A DNA stretch of 64,000 nucleotides from Roseovarius carneus (GTDB taxonomy: Bacteria; Pseudomonadota; Alphaproteobacteria; Rhodobacterales; Rhodobacteraceae), in the NCBI RefSeq assembly GCF_020141465.1, contig NZ_JAHSPD010000001.1, forward strand, positions 434,001 to 498,000, given 5' to 3'. Shown here piece after piece: positions 46,532 through 54,200 of this stretch. The position numbers and the translations under genes were made by a program. Position 1 is the stretch's first letter, and each line of letters opens with the position of its first letter. The notes beneath the pieces are model-generated. The model had not been told where the DNA came from, did no database searches, and saw nothing but the letters and a program-made list of their open reading frames with translations.

Positions 46532-47131
46532 GCCCTGTTGGGTAGCAAGAGGCCACTGCGGGTGGGCGTTTTGTTTGTCAAACAAAGACTATGTTTATCA
46601 AATCTGCTTTTTAAACAGGTTCGTAAGACGTCTCTCTAGAGGCACCTCACGTCTCACTGTTTAACACGACGGCTTTCAACCTATTCCCTCAGAGTAAATC
46701 TGAGCATGTGTCTTTTGCTGGAAAAGACATCATAATATAGATCAAACTGCCACTCAGTCTGGACATGCCATCGGTCGGTTTGTCCGCGACCTTTTTCGTG
46801 CATTAAAGCGTTTCGCCTTAAACTTGAGGCACTCAATTGAGACGAAACGCGCGGAACGCTCAAATGATGTGCGCGTTTCACGAAAACCAGTGATTCAGGT
46901 TTTTCGCAAATGCTTTAAACTGCAACAAGCCCTCTGCGATCATGCACTGCTTGCGAATTAGTATGCGGTTTCGCCTGCCGAACCAGCCCAGCACCCGAAG
47001 AACAGCCAGTGCACCTGAGGCCAAAAAACAACTGTGTTGCGCGGGCCCATCTTCGACATCCCGCAAAGCACCGCCTTTATGGTGAGGCCGTCACAAATTA
47101 AGCAGGCCGGTAATGGATAAAAATAGGTATA
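46532..47131. other. 600-bp gene-poor stretch before the integrated element
   Basis: No convincing gene on either strand. It contains a short hairpin TTTGTTT/AAACAAA (46571-46587), the second copy of the dispersed palindrome at 46804-46861, and a minus-strand frame at 46878-47066 that encodes 62 residues without recognisable features. Base composition is more AT-rich than the flanks. In the chromosome before integration this would have been the DNA downstream of tRNA-Arg. Confidence 0.6.
46804..46861. repeat. Dispersed palindromic element, copy 2
   Basis: A 58-bp near-identical copy of the element at 6738-6797: TAAAGCGTTTCGCCTTAAAC then TTGAGGCACTCAATTGAGAC and GAAACGCGCGGAACGCT. Differences are few: one change in the loop (GAGACA to GAGGCA), one that breaks a stem pair (GAGGCG to GAGACG), and a diverged right end (CGCTTTA to CGCTCAA). 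Confidence 0.85.
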
Positions 47132-47182
47132 TTTTTGGCGACCCCGGCAGGATTCGAACCTGCAACCTGCCCCTTAGGAGGG
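47132..47182 (-). repeat. Left attachment site (tRNA-Arg 3' fragment)
   Basis: 51 bp identical to 58670-58720. It spans CCA, acceptor 3' strand, T arm, variable loop and anticodon arm of tRNA-Arg(CCT), then diverges (GGAGGG followed by AACCG instead of GGCTG). It is the remnant of the original tRNA 3' end displaced by integration. Confidence 0.93.
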
Positions 47183-47196
47183 AACCGTTCATAGCG

Positions 47197-48291
47197 TTAT
47201 TCCTTCTTTGATTTCTGTTGCTTGGGTGTCTGTACAGGGTCTTCCTGTACATGGTTTGTGCGAAAACGGGCCCTGACATCGGCCTCATCGGTCTCTGCAT
47301 GGGCATAGATGCGCATGGGCAAATTTGGGTCAGCCCAGCGTCCGGCCTTGGCCGCTGTGACCGGATCGACGCCCTGCCGGACAACTAATTCGGTGAAGAA
47401 CCCATGACGCCCTGCTTGGTGCGCGGATAGGTATTGGATGCCAACCCGCTTGCAGATGGTCTTCCAGCGTGTGTTGTACCCGGTCGAGCTGCCATAGCCA
47501 AAAACGCGCGGCTTCATGAACTTGCCAGTCTTGCGGTTCTTGGGTCGCTTTGGTGGCAAGGCCAGCAGTTCGGCCATCATCTCTGGCGATACCGTGATCC
47601 AGCTCTCGGGGTGTCCCTTCTGGGCCTTCACCTTAACCTTGTTCTCGGCGGGCCGCAGATCATGAGGTTCTAACGAAACAGCCTGATCGATCCGCGCCGC
47701 CGTCTCGAACATGAACCGGACCAGCGCCGCGTTGTATGGATCAGCTGCGCGGCAAAACGCTTCGATCCACTCCTTGTCCGCAGGGGTGCGCTCAACACGA
47801 CTCGGCTTGTCGCGCAGTTTGTCCTGCGAAATGCGTTCAAATTTGTCATAGGGCTTTACGCGGATGAGAGGCGTTCCCAATAACTGGTGTGCATTGTTGA
47901 TGACAGCGCTTGCCGGAGTAACGATTTCCCTCCACCAAGTATCGGTCGATGCCATCGGTTTCCAATCTGGACCAAAGCCTTTCAACAAAGCGCCTGTGAT
48001 GTCCGTCAGCGGCATGGCCCCAATCTCTTTGACAATTGGAATGAGTCGCTCAGCGTCTTCTTCGGAGGCGTTGTAGAGCATGATTGCATCTGAAAATGTC
48101 TTGCTGATCTCGTCACCAACAACATGTCGACGTATCTGCAGTTCAGTTTCAAGCGCTACCCAATCCCGCGCGCCCGCTTCTGTAGATGCCTTAGTGCTTC
48201 TCCGGTATGGGCCAGCGATGCGCCTGCCGTTGTACTCGACCCAGCCCTTAACCCAGTAGAAGCGACCCCTCTTGTAGATTTGGAGCGGCAT
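47197..48291 (-). CDS. int: Tyrosine-type integrase
   Basis: A 364-aa tyrosine recombinase that would catalyse integration into and excision from the tRNA-Arg gene. The N-terminal arm-binding part begins MPLQIYKRGRFYWVKGWVEY. The catalytic domain shows the first Arg in FMFETAARIDQAVSLEPHDL, the H-x-x-R box in LSAHQAGRHGFFTELVVRQG, a His/Trp position in AGRWADP, and the nucleophile Tyr in PMRIYAHAET. The C-terminal tail is Gln/Lys rich. It ends 15 bp from the left attachment site. Its first 45 codons overlap the 3' end of the excisionase-like gene. Confidence 0.93.
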   Translation of the reverse strand: MPLQIYKRGRFYWVKGWVEYNGRRIAGPYRRSTKASTEAGARDWVALETELQIRRHVVGDEISKTFSDAIMLYNASEEDAERLIPIVKEIGAMPLTDITGALLKGFGPDWKPMASTDTWWREIVTPASAVINNAHQLLGTPLIRVKPYDKFERISQDKLRDKPSRVERTPADKEWIEAFCRAADPYNAALVRFMFETAARIDQAVSLEPHDLRPAENKVKVKAQKGHPESWITVSPEMMAELLALPPKRPKNRKTGKFMKPRVFGYGSSTGYNTRWKTICKRVGIQYLSAHQAGRHGFFTELVVRQGVDPVTAAKAGRWADPNLPMRIYAHAETDEADVRARFRTNHVQEDPVQTPKQQKSKKE

Positions 48292-48503
48292 GACTGACCT
48301 CCTTCAAAAATCGTGTCGATCTGCGCGGGTGTGATCAGCATGGTCCGCCCCAGCCGATAGAATGCACCTGTCTCATTTGCCCGTTCGCGCAGCGTACGCT
48401 CAGATATTTCAATCTCTCGCTCGGCCATGATCTCCACCCACTGCGCTGGCGTCTTGCCGAGTCCAAGGATTTGCGAGCTGTCGGTTTTGTCGATTTCTGC
48501 CAT
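48156..48503 (-). CDS. Excisionase-like helix-turn-helix protein
   Basis: A 115-aa protein whose middle resembles MerR/Xis-type winged helices: PAQWVEIMAEREIEISERTL then ERANETGAFYRLGRTMLITP, ending the fold at AQIDTIFEGG. The C-terminal 45 residues are encoded in DNA that also encodes the integrase N-terminus in another frame. Start at 48503 is chosen because AAGGA lies 8 bases upstream; an ATG at 48512 is an alternative. The frame continues further 5' but that region belongs to the divergent regulator gene. Likely role is excision control, by position. Confidence 0.7.
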   Translation of the reverse strand: MAEIDKTDSSQILGLGKTPAQWVEIMAEREIEISERTLRERANETGAFYRLGRTMLITPAQIDTIFEGGQSCRSKSTRGVASTGLRAGSSTTAGASLAHTGEALRHLQKRARGIG

Positions 48504-48657
48504 TTCAGTCATCCTTGTCCGCTTGGGTTGAGTTTTCTGTACGCATGGAATCGCTTGTTCCGCACCTTCTGACGTGGTCAGATGGGATTGATAGTAATTA
48601 TGCGTCATTTTGTGCAGTTTCGCGCGATATGACTGCTTCGTCAATAGGGAACCTTGC

Positions 48658-49080
48658 ATGGCGCAGGATTCTAAGTCTGTCTTCACTTCCATGGGTGCGC
48701 GTCTTGCGATTGCACGCAATGAAGTCGGCCTGACGCAAACCGCCATGGCAGAGGCGATTGGTGTCTCACATCGCGCGTATCACAGCTACGAAAAGGGCCA
48801 GCGCGGCCTGCCGGTTGAAGCCCTTGTCGCAATGGCTGATCGGTTCGACGTGGACGCAGCTTGGATATTGTTAGGAACCAAAGCAGTGCGCGCAGCCCAT
48901 GACTTTGACGCACTCAAGAGGATTGAGACCTCGCTCGACCAGCACCTCAATGAAGAAGCCATCAAGATCAAAAGCGAGAAACGCGGTGCCATCGTCGCCC
49001 GCTGGTATCAGTCACACGTCGAAGGGCGCGAAGTGACGGACGATGACGTTCACACATGGATTGAACTTGTAAGGGAGTAA
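48658..49080 (+). CDS. XRE-family transcriptional regulator
   Basis: A 140-aa regulator with a helix-turn-helix at about residues 15-70: GARLAIARNEVGLTQTAMAE, then IGVSHRAYHSYEKGQRGLPV and VAMADRFDVDAAWILLG. The C-terminal half is helical and charged and may mediate oligomerisation. ATG at 48658 follows AGGGA by 8 bases. It is divergent from the excisionase/integrase genes, as expected of an element repressor. The next small membrane protein gene follows after 4 bp. Confidence 0.85.
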   Translation: MAQDSKSVFTSMGARLAIARNEVGLTQTAMAEAIGVSHRAYHSYEKGQRGLPVEALVAMADRFDVDAAWILLGTKAVRAAHDFDALKRIETSLDQHLNEEAIKIKSEKRGAIVARWYQSHVEGREVTDDDVHTWIELVRE

Positions 49081-49084
49081 GCAG

Positions 49085-49381
49085 ATGCAAAAACCAAGCG
49101 AAAATTGGAAGCGTATCCGTCAGGCAGCTTTGGAACGAGCGCAACGAACTGCTATCGACCCTCTATCGCCGCTCTATGACCTATACCTCGGCGTCTGTGC
49201 CGTCTATCTTGCGGGCTTTCTTCATTTCAACCTCTTCGAACGAGGCACAGATTTTACTTGGTTCACAGCATGCTTGCTTTTCTGTGTTGCCGTGGCGGGC
49301 GCTCTTGTTCCTGTGCTGACCGGCTCTGTTCTTACCTTGCATTTCGCCAGCAAGAAATTGGAGCGTTTGACCCAAGAGTGA
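49085..49381 (+). CDS. Small two-TM protein behind the XRE regulator
   Basis: A 98-aa protein with a charged N-terminus (MQKPSENWKRIRQAALERAQ) and two TM helices at about 33-51 (YLGVCAVYLAGFLHFNLF) and 58-84 (TWFTACLLFCVAVAGALVPV onward), ending in a short basic tail (ASKKLERLTQE). It starts 4 bp after the XRE gene and is surely co-transcribed with it. No known family is recognised. Such small membrane proteins next to element repressors can be immunity or superinfection factors, but there is no direct evidence here. Confidence 0.6.
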   Translation: MQKPSENWKRIRQAALERAQRTAIDPLSPLYDLYLGVCAVYLAGFLHFNLFERGTDFTWFTACLLFCVAVAGALVPVLTGSVLTLHFASKKLERLTQE

Positions 49382-49499
49382 GCGAAAGGCCAAAGCTGTT
49401 TTAGGGTCCCTTTGCCCGCGTAACTGGAACCAAGTGTAAGTGGCTTCGTGAGCATTTCTTGGGACCAGTTAGTAAACTGAAGAATACTAGGAGAACGAC

Positions 49500-49565
49500 T
49501 TGGGGATCATCATCAACATGCTCGGCGAAACGCAGGGACGGTCACACAAACGGGAGCTGGTTTAA
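49500..49565 (+). CDS. Possible 21-codon micro-ORF
   Basis: TTG at 49500 preceded by AGGAG at 6 bases opens a 21-codon frame (GIIINMLGETQGRSHKRELV after the start residue) ending TAA. It lies in the 200-bp gap between the small membrane gene and the converging cargo operon. The good binding site is the only support; it may be a decayed gene start. Confidence 0.25.
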   Translation: MGIIINMLGETQGRSHKRELV

Positions 49566-49579
49566 GACGCTGAGTCGGC

Positions 49580-50572
49580 TTAACGCTTGAAACAGAAATC
49601 GATAATCTCCGAGAAACCGACCTCTTCGCGCGTCAGCTTCGCATCCAATTCATCAAGTTCCCCGATACTCGGCAAAGCGCCAGTAGCCGAAATCGAAATT
49701 CTAAAATCTGGAGAGTAGCGACGACCAACGCGTGAAAGCTCGTCACCCAGCTGCACCAATATTTGATCCCGCAAAGTAATCTGATTTCGACGAAACTTAA
49801 TCAGGCGGTAGCAGTCAAAAAAATCTGATCTCTTGGACGAGTCATGCTTTCTCCCGTTCCAACCAGTTCTCCGTGTAGCGCGATATAATGCTCGATCCAC
49901 AGTTTCGTTCCATACGCGAAAGTCAAAATGATTTACCGGGTTTGGGTTGTCGTGGGTGGCGTGAGGGAAAAAGCCAGTGCTAGCACCATGATGCTTATCA
50001 AGGGTCGTTAAAATCTTGTTTTGCGCAGTTAGAATCTTCCTGATGAACTTTGGAAGTCGAAAATGAATGAGTTTGGTTTTGTCCAGGAAACGAATTTCAC
50101 GCGGTAATGCTTCATCTTCTTTGTCCCAGTGCGACTGGGTCCTTTTCGGCAAATACTGAAAGTATAGGCCTAAACATTTGAAAACTCGATCCGTGGCAAA
50201 GGACACGATATGGGTCTCGCCCTTTTCAGCATCATCATGCAGGAAATAGTACGCGTCACGAAACCATACCAAAGATTGCGCGATTTCCTCGACTAGCTCG
50301 TAGATGGTTTCATCAACTGGGTGTGGTCCGTATCGCGTCTTCACGTTGCCAAGCAAACGATCTGAAAGCTCCTGATCGTTCGTCTCCAACTCAAAAAGTT
50401 CGCCCGTACGACGGTTAGTATGGTGGAAAACTCTTGCGAAATCCTCGTCAAACATCCTTCGGTTAAAATCAAGTCGGTCTCTTTGAGGCTTGATCAACAG
50501 CCTGTCTAGCAGACCAATTTCTTCTTCATGCAACTGATGCCGAAGTGCCGGCTGGGCCCATCTTACCTTCAT
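49580..50572 (-). CDS. Unknown 330-aa cargo protein, partner of the 823-aa membrane protein
   Basis: A soluble, mostly helical and basic protein with no recognised domain. Notable stretches are GLLDRLLIKPQRDRLDFNRR, FHHTNRRTGELFELETNDQE, GHPVDE-like PHPVDETIYELVEEIAQSLV, and a His/Arg-rich region LYRATRRTGWNGRKHDSSKR. Its ATG overlaps the stop of the upstream membrane-protein gene (ATGA), so the two proteins are probably made in fixed ratio. The gene is AT-richer than the chromosome. The arrangement, membrane protein plus soluble partner as only large cargo of a mobile element, resembles known defence or abortive-infection pairs; that is inference. Confidence 0.7.
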   Translation of the reverse strand: MKVRWAQPALRHQLHEEEIGLLDRLLIKPQRDRLDFNRRMFDEDFARVFHHTNRRTGELFELETNDQELSDRLLGNVKTRYGPHPVDETIYELVEEIAQSLVWFRDAYYFLHDDAEKGETHIVSFATDRVFKCLGLYFQYLPKRTQSHWDKEDEALPREIRFLDKTKLIHFRLPKFIRKILTAQNKILTTLDKHHGASTGFFPHATHDNPNPVNHFDFRVWNETVDRALYRATRRTGWNGRKHDSSKRSDFFDCYRLIKFRRNQITLRDQILVQLGDELSRVGRRYSPDFRISISATGALPSIGELDELDAKLTREEVGFSEIIDFCFKR

Positions 50573-53040
50573 TCCGAACCCTTCGCATCGTCTTCACGCA
50601 AGTGGCTTGCGAGGCTAGTTATCTGACGATCCATGTCAAAATCTGCTGGATCAACAAGCGGTAAGACCTGCATTGCAAAGAACAAATGAGATGCTTCTGC
50701 ATGTGATCGCAGAAATTCATTGACTACTTTGCTCTCATGCGGATTACCTCTTCGGTAGCTGATTTGATCGCCATAGCCGTCGCTTCGCGCACGCTGTTCG
50801 AACGCCATCTTCCAACCAATCCGGATCAAGCCCCTCGGAGACGCGCCCATGCTAAAACTGTGAGGATTAGAGATAAGTAACATCCTCTTGAGATACTGCT
50901 TCTGGTCTGTAGGTTTTTCAATCCATGATGAGAACTTAGCTAGAGCGGCGATCGACAGCTTTGCGTTGTCAAAGTACTCTCCATAAAGGATGGCGAAGCC
51001 CAAGACTGAAGCTAAGTCATTGATCACTGTCGAGATAAGATGCAAGCGGAACTCATCGTTTACATCAAGCGTCGGATCCGCAAATTTCGTATCCGATGCT
51101 AGTAACGCCAACGCGAAAAACATTGGAAAGACTTTGCCGAACTTATCTTCGTCATTCTGCTGAAGAGCTTGGATGCATGCTTCAGCAAGTTCAAAATATA
51201 TTTGCCCGAAATGATCAGGAAAGTCGTCACTGTGCTCGTGCTCAAAGATGTGCCCAATCATGTCTGGACTTGCTAGCAACGCAACACTTTCGTCGCGCGT
51301 ATTTGACAAACGTTCTGCCAAACTCTGTGTGTCGATTTGGGGCAAAGCGTACTGAGTTTCGGAATAATGCATGTAAGCGCCGTATCTTTCGAAAAGTTGG
51401 GTCAACTCTTCGAACCAGCGTGGCAGCTTCCAATGGCTGTGTAAGCTTGCAAGCACGACTTGTGTTGCGGCCTCCGACATTTTCATTTCAGTCAAAGACT
51501 TGACAAAATTAGGCACTAGTTCTGCATGGAAACTACATATTTCGGGCACTATTTTTGCGTATTGTTGCAACAGCTTTTGAACCGCCAATTGCTGGACATA
51601 TTTTGGCTTGGACAGACGCTGCCCTTCAATCTGTCTTTCGAAGTCGATGCGTTCAACGATGAAAGCTAGTTCTACTTGAAGAAACGCTGGCAGGCTGTGA
51701 AGCGACTCATCCGTCCATACGTCTGCATCGAAAAATTCCTTCAACTCCTTTTCGAAGGTCATCATGCGTCGGAGTGTTTCAAGACAGAGATTACTGCCGA
51801 GCGCCGCCCAAGTATCTGCAATCGCTATCCGTGTCATATCGCTGTCGTCTGCAGCGTCTGGTGAAGCAAAGGATCGTTCTATGATGTCTTTGATTTTCTT
51901 CAGTTCTTGCATACCAATCTCGAACTGAAATTGCTCAGCATAGGTCGAGACCCGGGCCGAAAAGCGGCTGATAAGCCTCAGCGCTAACTCATAGTCCTTA
52001 CGTCCCAATGCGAGTCCGATGTGTCCCATCAGTCTGTCGACGATCTCGCCTTCGAACCATTGCAGATCCGCCTTCTCTTCGACCGTCAGCTGGCTACTTG
52101 TTTGCAGAGCCATCGAGGTCGCGCTATCTCCAGCAAAGAACCACTGCTTATGTTGTCTTTTTCGCGGAAACCAATAGCTTTCATGATCGATCTTATGCTT
52201 CTGCCTTAGGTAGTGCAGCATCAGGGCTGAGTAGTCATCACTTAGCGCAGGCAGTGTATCGCCTAGCGTCTCTGCTTCAGACTGAAGTCTATCGTCAATA
52301 TATGCGAGTTGTTCTAGCGACTGGCGCGCTGCCTTCGAATGGTGGTTTGCAAGAGAAATCGAGTTTTTCGGATTAGCGGCACCCTCGATGTGTCGTGCGA
52401 TACTGGGCAGGATTTCGCTTCTGGCCAACTGATTGAGATCAAAAAAGTTAAACAGTCTTTGCCCTAAGGGAAACAGAGCCAAAGAGCTCGCAAGGGTCAA
52501 AAAAGTCCCGAGGATGTAGTTCACAAACCCAGGCTCAAAACCAAACATTGGGAGGGATGTTGCAGTCAAACAAAAAACCGCTGCTAAGACCAAGACGCGA
52601 GAATAAACACTTCCCACCTGCTCACTCGTCAACAGCTGGATTATGTCCCGCCGAAGCCGCGTGTAACCGGCGCTCAAGATGATGCCAATCGTAGCAAAAT
52701 AGATAGAAAAGATTGCAGTCAGCAGCTGCGCGTACATCCGAAGTTGTTCAACTATGAATTCTCTGTCACCTCCGCTGAGCGGTTGAAGCCAACTTGTGTT
52801 GCGTCTGATTATGCCTTCGACAAAAATCGAAGCTGCCAACGCCAATACAACCCAAACCAGACTTTTCACTCCGATTGATGTCAGAGAGCCCAAAATCTTT
52901 GCATTTGTGCCAGCTTGAGAAATTGAAGCGCCGCGCTTGTAAGCACTGCGTTCAAAGAAGAACCGTATTCTCCCTATCCTTGTCTTGGCCCTCCAAAACC
53001 AAGATTGGGAAACTAGCCAAATCTTTAGGCGATCAATCAA
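50569..53040 (-). CDS. Unknown 823-aa four-TM cargo protein
   Basis: A large protein with four predicted TM helices near the N-terminus (about 57-78, 104-126, 146-167 and 171-193; for example SLVWVVLALAASIFVEGII and LLTAIFSIYFATIGIILSAG) and a long cytosolic, alpha-helical region of about 620 residues with no recognised domain. It starts at TTG (53038-53040) with a GTGGA binding site about 8 bases upstream. The downstream gene overlaps by ATGA. No nuclease, protease or NTP-binding motif is visible. Membrane-anchored sensors or effectors of phage defence often have this shape, but the role here is unknown. Confidence 0.75.
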   Translation of the reverse strand: MIDRLKIWLVSQSWFWRAKTRIGRIRFFFERSAYKRGASISQAGTNAKILGSLTSIGVKSLVWVVLALAASIFVEGIIRRNTSWLQPLSGGDREFIVEQLRMYAQLLTAIFSIYFATIGIILSAGYTRLRRDIIQLLTSEQVGSVYSRVLVLAAVFCLTATSLPMFGFEPGFVNYILGTFLTLASSLALFPLGQRLFNFFDLNQLARSEILPSIARHIEGAANPKNSISLANHHSKAARQSLEQLAYIDDRLQSEAETLGDTLPALSDDYSALMLHYLRQKHKIDHESYWFPRKRQHKQWFFAGDSATSMALQTSSQLTVEEKADLQWFEGEIVDRLMGHIGLALGRKDYELALRLISRFSARVSTYAEQFQFEIGMQELKKIKDIIERSFASPDAADDSDMTRIAIADTWAALGSNLCLETLRRMMTFEKELKEFFDADVWTDESLHSLPAFLQVELAFIVERIDFERQIEGQRLSKPKYVQQLAVQKLLQQYAKIVPEICSFHAELVPNFVKSLTEMKMSEAATQVVLASLHSHWKLPRWFEELTQLFERYGAYMHYSETQYALPQIDTQSLAERLSNTRDESVALLASPDMIGHIFEHEHSDDFPDHFGQIYFELAEACIQALQQNDEDKFGKVFPMFFALALLASDTKFADPTLDVNDEFRLHLISTVINDLASVLGFAILYGEYFDNAKLSIAALAKFSSWIEKPTDQKQYLKRMLLISNPHSFSMGASPRGLIRIGWKMAFEQRARSDGYGDQISYRRGNPHESKVVNEFLRSHAEASHLFFAMQVLPLVDPADFDMDRQITSLASHLREDDAKGSE

Positions 53041-53262
53041 AATCTATCCACTTTGCTTTTCATACATACATCATATAGGCAGCATGCCTCGGGATATCGA
53101 GAGCCTGCAACTTCGAAAGCCAGTTTGACAGCTGCCTAAATCCGGTCTCGGAAGTGGCTTGCCACAAAGCCTCATTCTAACAGGTCTCACGCGTTCCTCG
53201 CGAAATTCGCTGTCTTTACAACTGGGCCTTTTCAACTAAGAAAACTGAGGTGCGCTGGTTAT

Positions 53263-53301
53263 GTATCACATATTGACACAAGTATCATTTAGCGATACAT
53301 A
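53263..53301 (+). promoter_or_regulatory. higBA promoter with overlapping operator
   Basis: TTGACA (53273-53278) and TACATA (53296-53301) are spaced by 17 bp. Half-sites GTATC (53282-53286) and GATAC (53294-53298) form an inverted repeat over the spacer and -10, with a further GTATC at 53263-53267. This is where a HigA-type antitoxin would bind for autorepression. The predicted start site is close to 53308, the toxin ATG, so the mRNA may be nearly leaderless. Confidence 0.65.
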
Positions 53302-53307
53302 CTTCAT

Positions 53308-53589
53308 ATGATCCAAAGCACCAAAGGCAAACCCGCCGCCAATGCCGTAAAAGGAAAGTACGGCAAAGGCTCCCCCGGTGACTTGGTGAAGCGCACGCGG
53401 GCGATGCTCTCGGCGCTCGATGCTGCGGTTGTTGTGGAGGATTTACGGTTTCCACCTGGCAACCATTTGGAAGAACTGAAAGGTGATCGGGTTGGGCAAC
53501 ATTCCGTGCGGATCAACGGGCAATGGCGCATCTGCTTTGTCTGGACGCCGAACGGCCCGGCTGATGTCGAGATTGTCGATTACCATTGA
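53308..53589 (+). CDS. higB: HigB/RelE-family toxin
   Basis: A 93-aa RelE-superfamily toxin that would cleave mRNA on the ribosome. The C-terminal half carries the family pattern: LRFPPGNHLEELKGDRVGQH, SVRINGQWRICFVWTPNG and DVEIVDYH, with catalytic Arg/His candidates in these strands. The N-terminus (MIQSTKGKPAANAVKGKYGK) is somewhat longer and more basic than usual. No Shine-Dalgarno precedes the ATG; the promoter spacing suggests a leaderless transcript. The antitoxin gene follows after 12 bp. Confidence 0.9.
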   Translation: MIQSTKGKPAANAVKGKYGKGSPGDLVKRTRAMLSALDAAVVVEDLRFPPGNHLEELKGDRVGQHSVRINGQWRICFVWTPNGPADVEIVDYH

Positions 53590-53601
53590 GAGGATACACT
53601 G

Positions 53602-53892
53602 ATGAGCCTGCTTGAAGACCCAATGCACCCAGGTGAAGTCCTGAAAGAACTGTACCTTGATCCCCTGGACATGGGGGCAATCGCGTTTGCGCGACGTCTG
53701 GGCGTGCCTCGGACGCGGATCGAGCGATTGATCAAGGGGACCACAGGGATCACGCCGGATACGGCACTGCGTCTCGCCCGCGTTTTCAATACTACCCCGG
53801 CTTATTGGGTAAACTTGCAGACGAATTACGATATGGCGGTAGCAGCCAAAGAAATCGACGTGTCTAACATTGAGCCGCTCCCCGCGGCTTAA
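53602..53892 (+). CDS. higA: HigA-family antitoxin
   Basis: A 96-aa XRE-type antitoxin of the HigA group, recognisable from DPMHPGEVLKELYLDPLDMG at the N-terminus, the HTH ARRLGVPRTRIERLIKGTTG, and ALRLARVFNTTPAYWVNLQT. It would neutralise HigB and repress the operon through the GTATC/GATAC operator. GAGG precedes the ATG. Toxin-first order is the usual hig arrangement. The pair probably stabilises the mobile element. Confidence 0.93.
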   Translation: MSLLEDPMHPGEVLKELYLDPLDMGAIAFARRLGVPRTRIERLIKGTTGITPDTALRLARVFNTTPAYWVNLQTNYDMAVAAKEIDVSNIEPLPAA

Positions 53893-53896
53893 TGCG

Positions 53897-54118
53897 TCAG
53901 CCCTGCCCGTCCATCTCGAACTCGCGCGCTGCTAGCACGGCCTTAGCACCTCTTCGGTGTCCCCAACTAGACTCAAGCTCTACTTTAAATGCCCGTCCAG
54001 TGCGCTTGCGGGCCTCTGCTCTCGGCAAACCATGCCACGCCACGCCTTCGTTGAGGCGATCTGCGAGCGTACGAGCAAGCTCACACTGTCGGCAAGCCAG
54101 CCATCGGGAGTTGCCTGC
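53897..54118 (-). pseudogene. Relic of a second mobilization region (relaxase 3' end)
   Basis: A 74-codon stop-to-stop frame without a usable 5' start. It translates in part as RLNEGVAWHGLPRAEARKRT then GRAFKVELESSWGHRRGAKA and VLAAREFEMD. This aligns with the end of the relaxase at 55680-57209 (RINESIAW, GRAVEQELELSEGRRREAET, EEREVEMD). The plus-one frame also aligns with the nested gene there (SLSLVGDTEEVLRPC versus SLSLAKDAEERLRQN), but contains an internal TAG. Both stop codons correspond. It is therefore a degraded copy of the 3' end of an overlapping mob gene pair. Confidence 0.75.
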
Positions 54119-54200
54119 TCAGACGAACATTGCTGTGCAGTTGCGACCGTGCTTTAAGGGTACAAATTCGTAGAATTAACTTATCGAACGAGGCGTGTTG

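Noticed and set aside
46878..47066. A 62-codon minus-strand frame beside the palindrome
   Set aside because: No binding site, no recognisable product; may be decayed sequence.
47091..47384. A 97-codon minus-strand frame across the left attachment site
   Set aside because: It overlaps the integrase 3' end and translates the tRNA fragment (LQVRILPGSPK is the familiar false protein from tRNA genes).
53892..54173. A 93-codon plus-strand frame after higA
   Set aside because: It is the antisense of the relaxase relic and its translation is Ser/Arg/Ala-rich without similarity to anything recognised.
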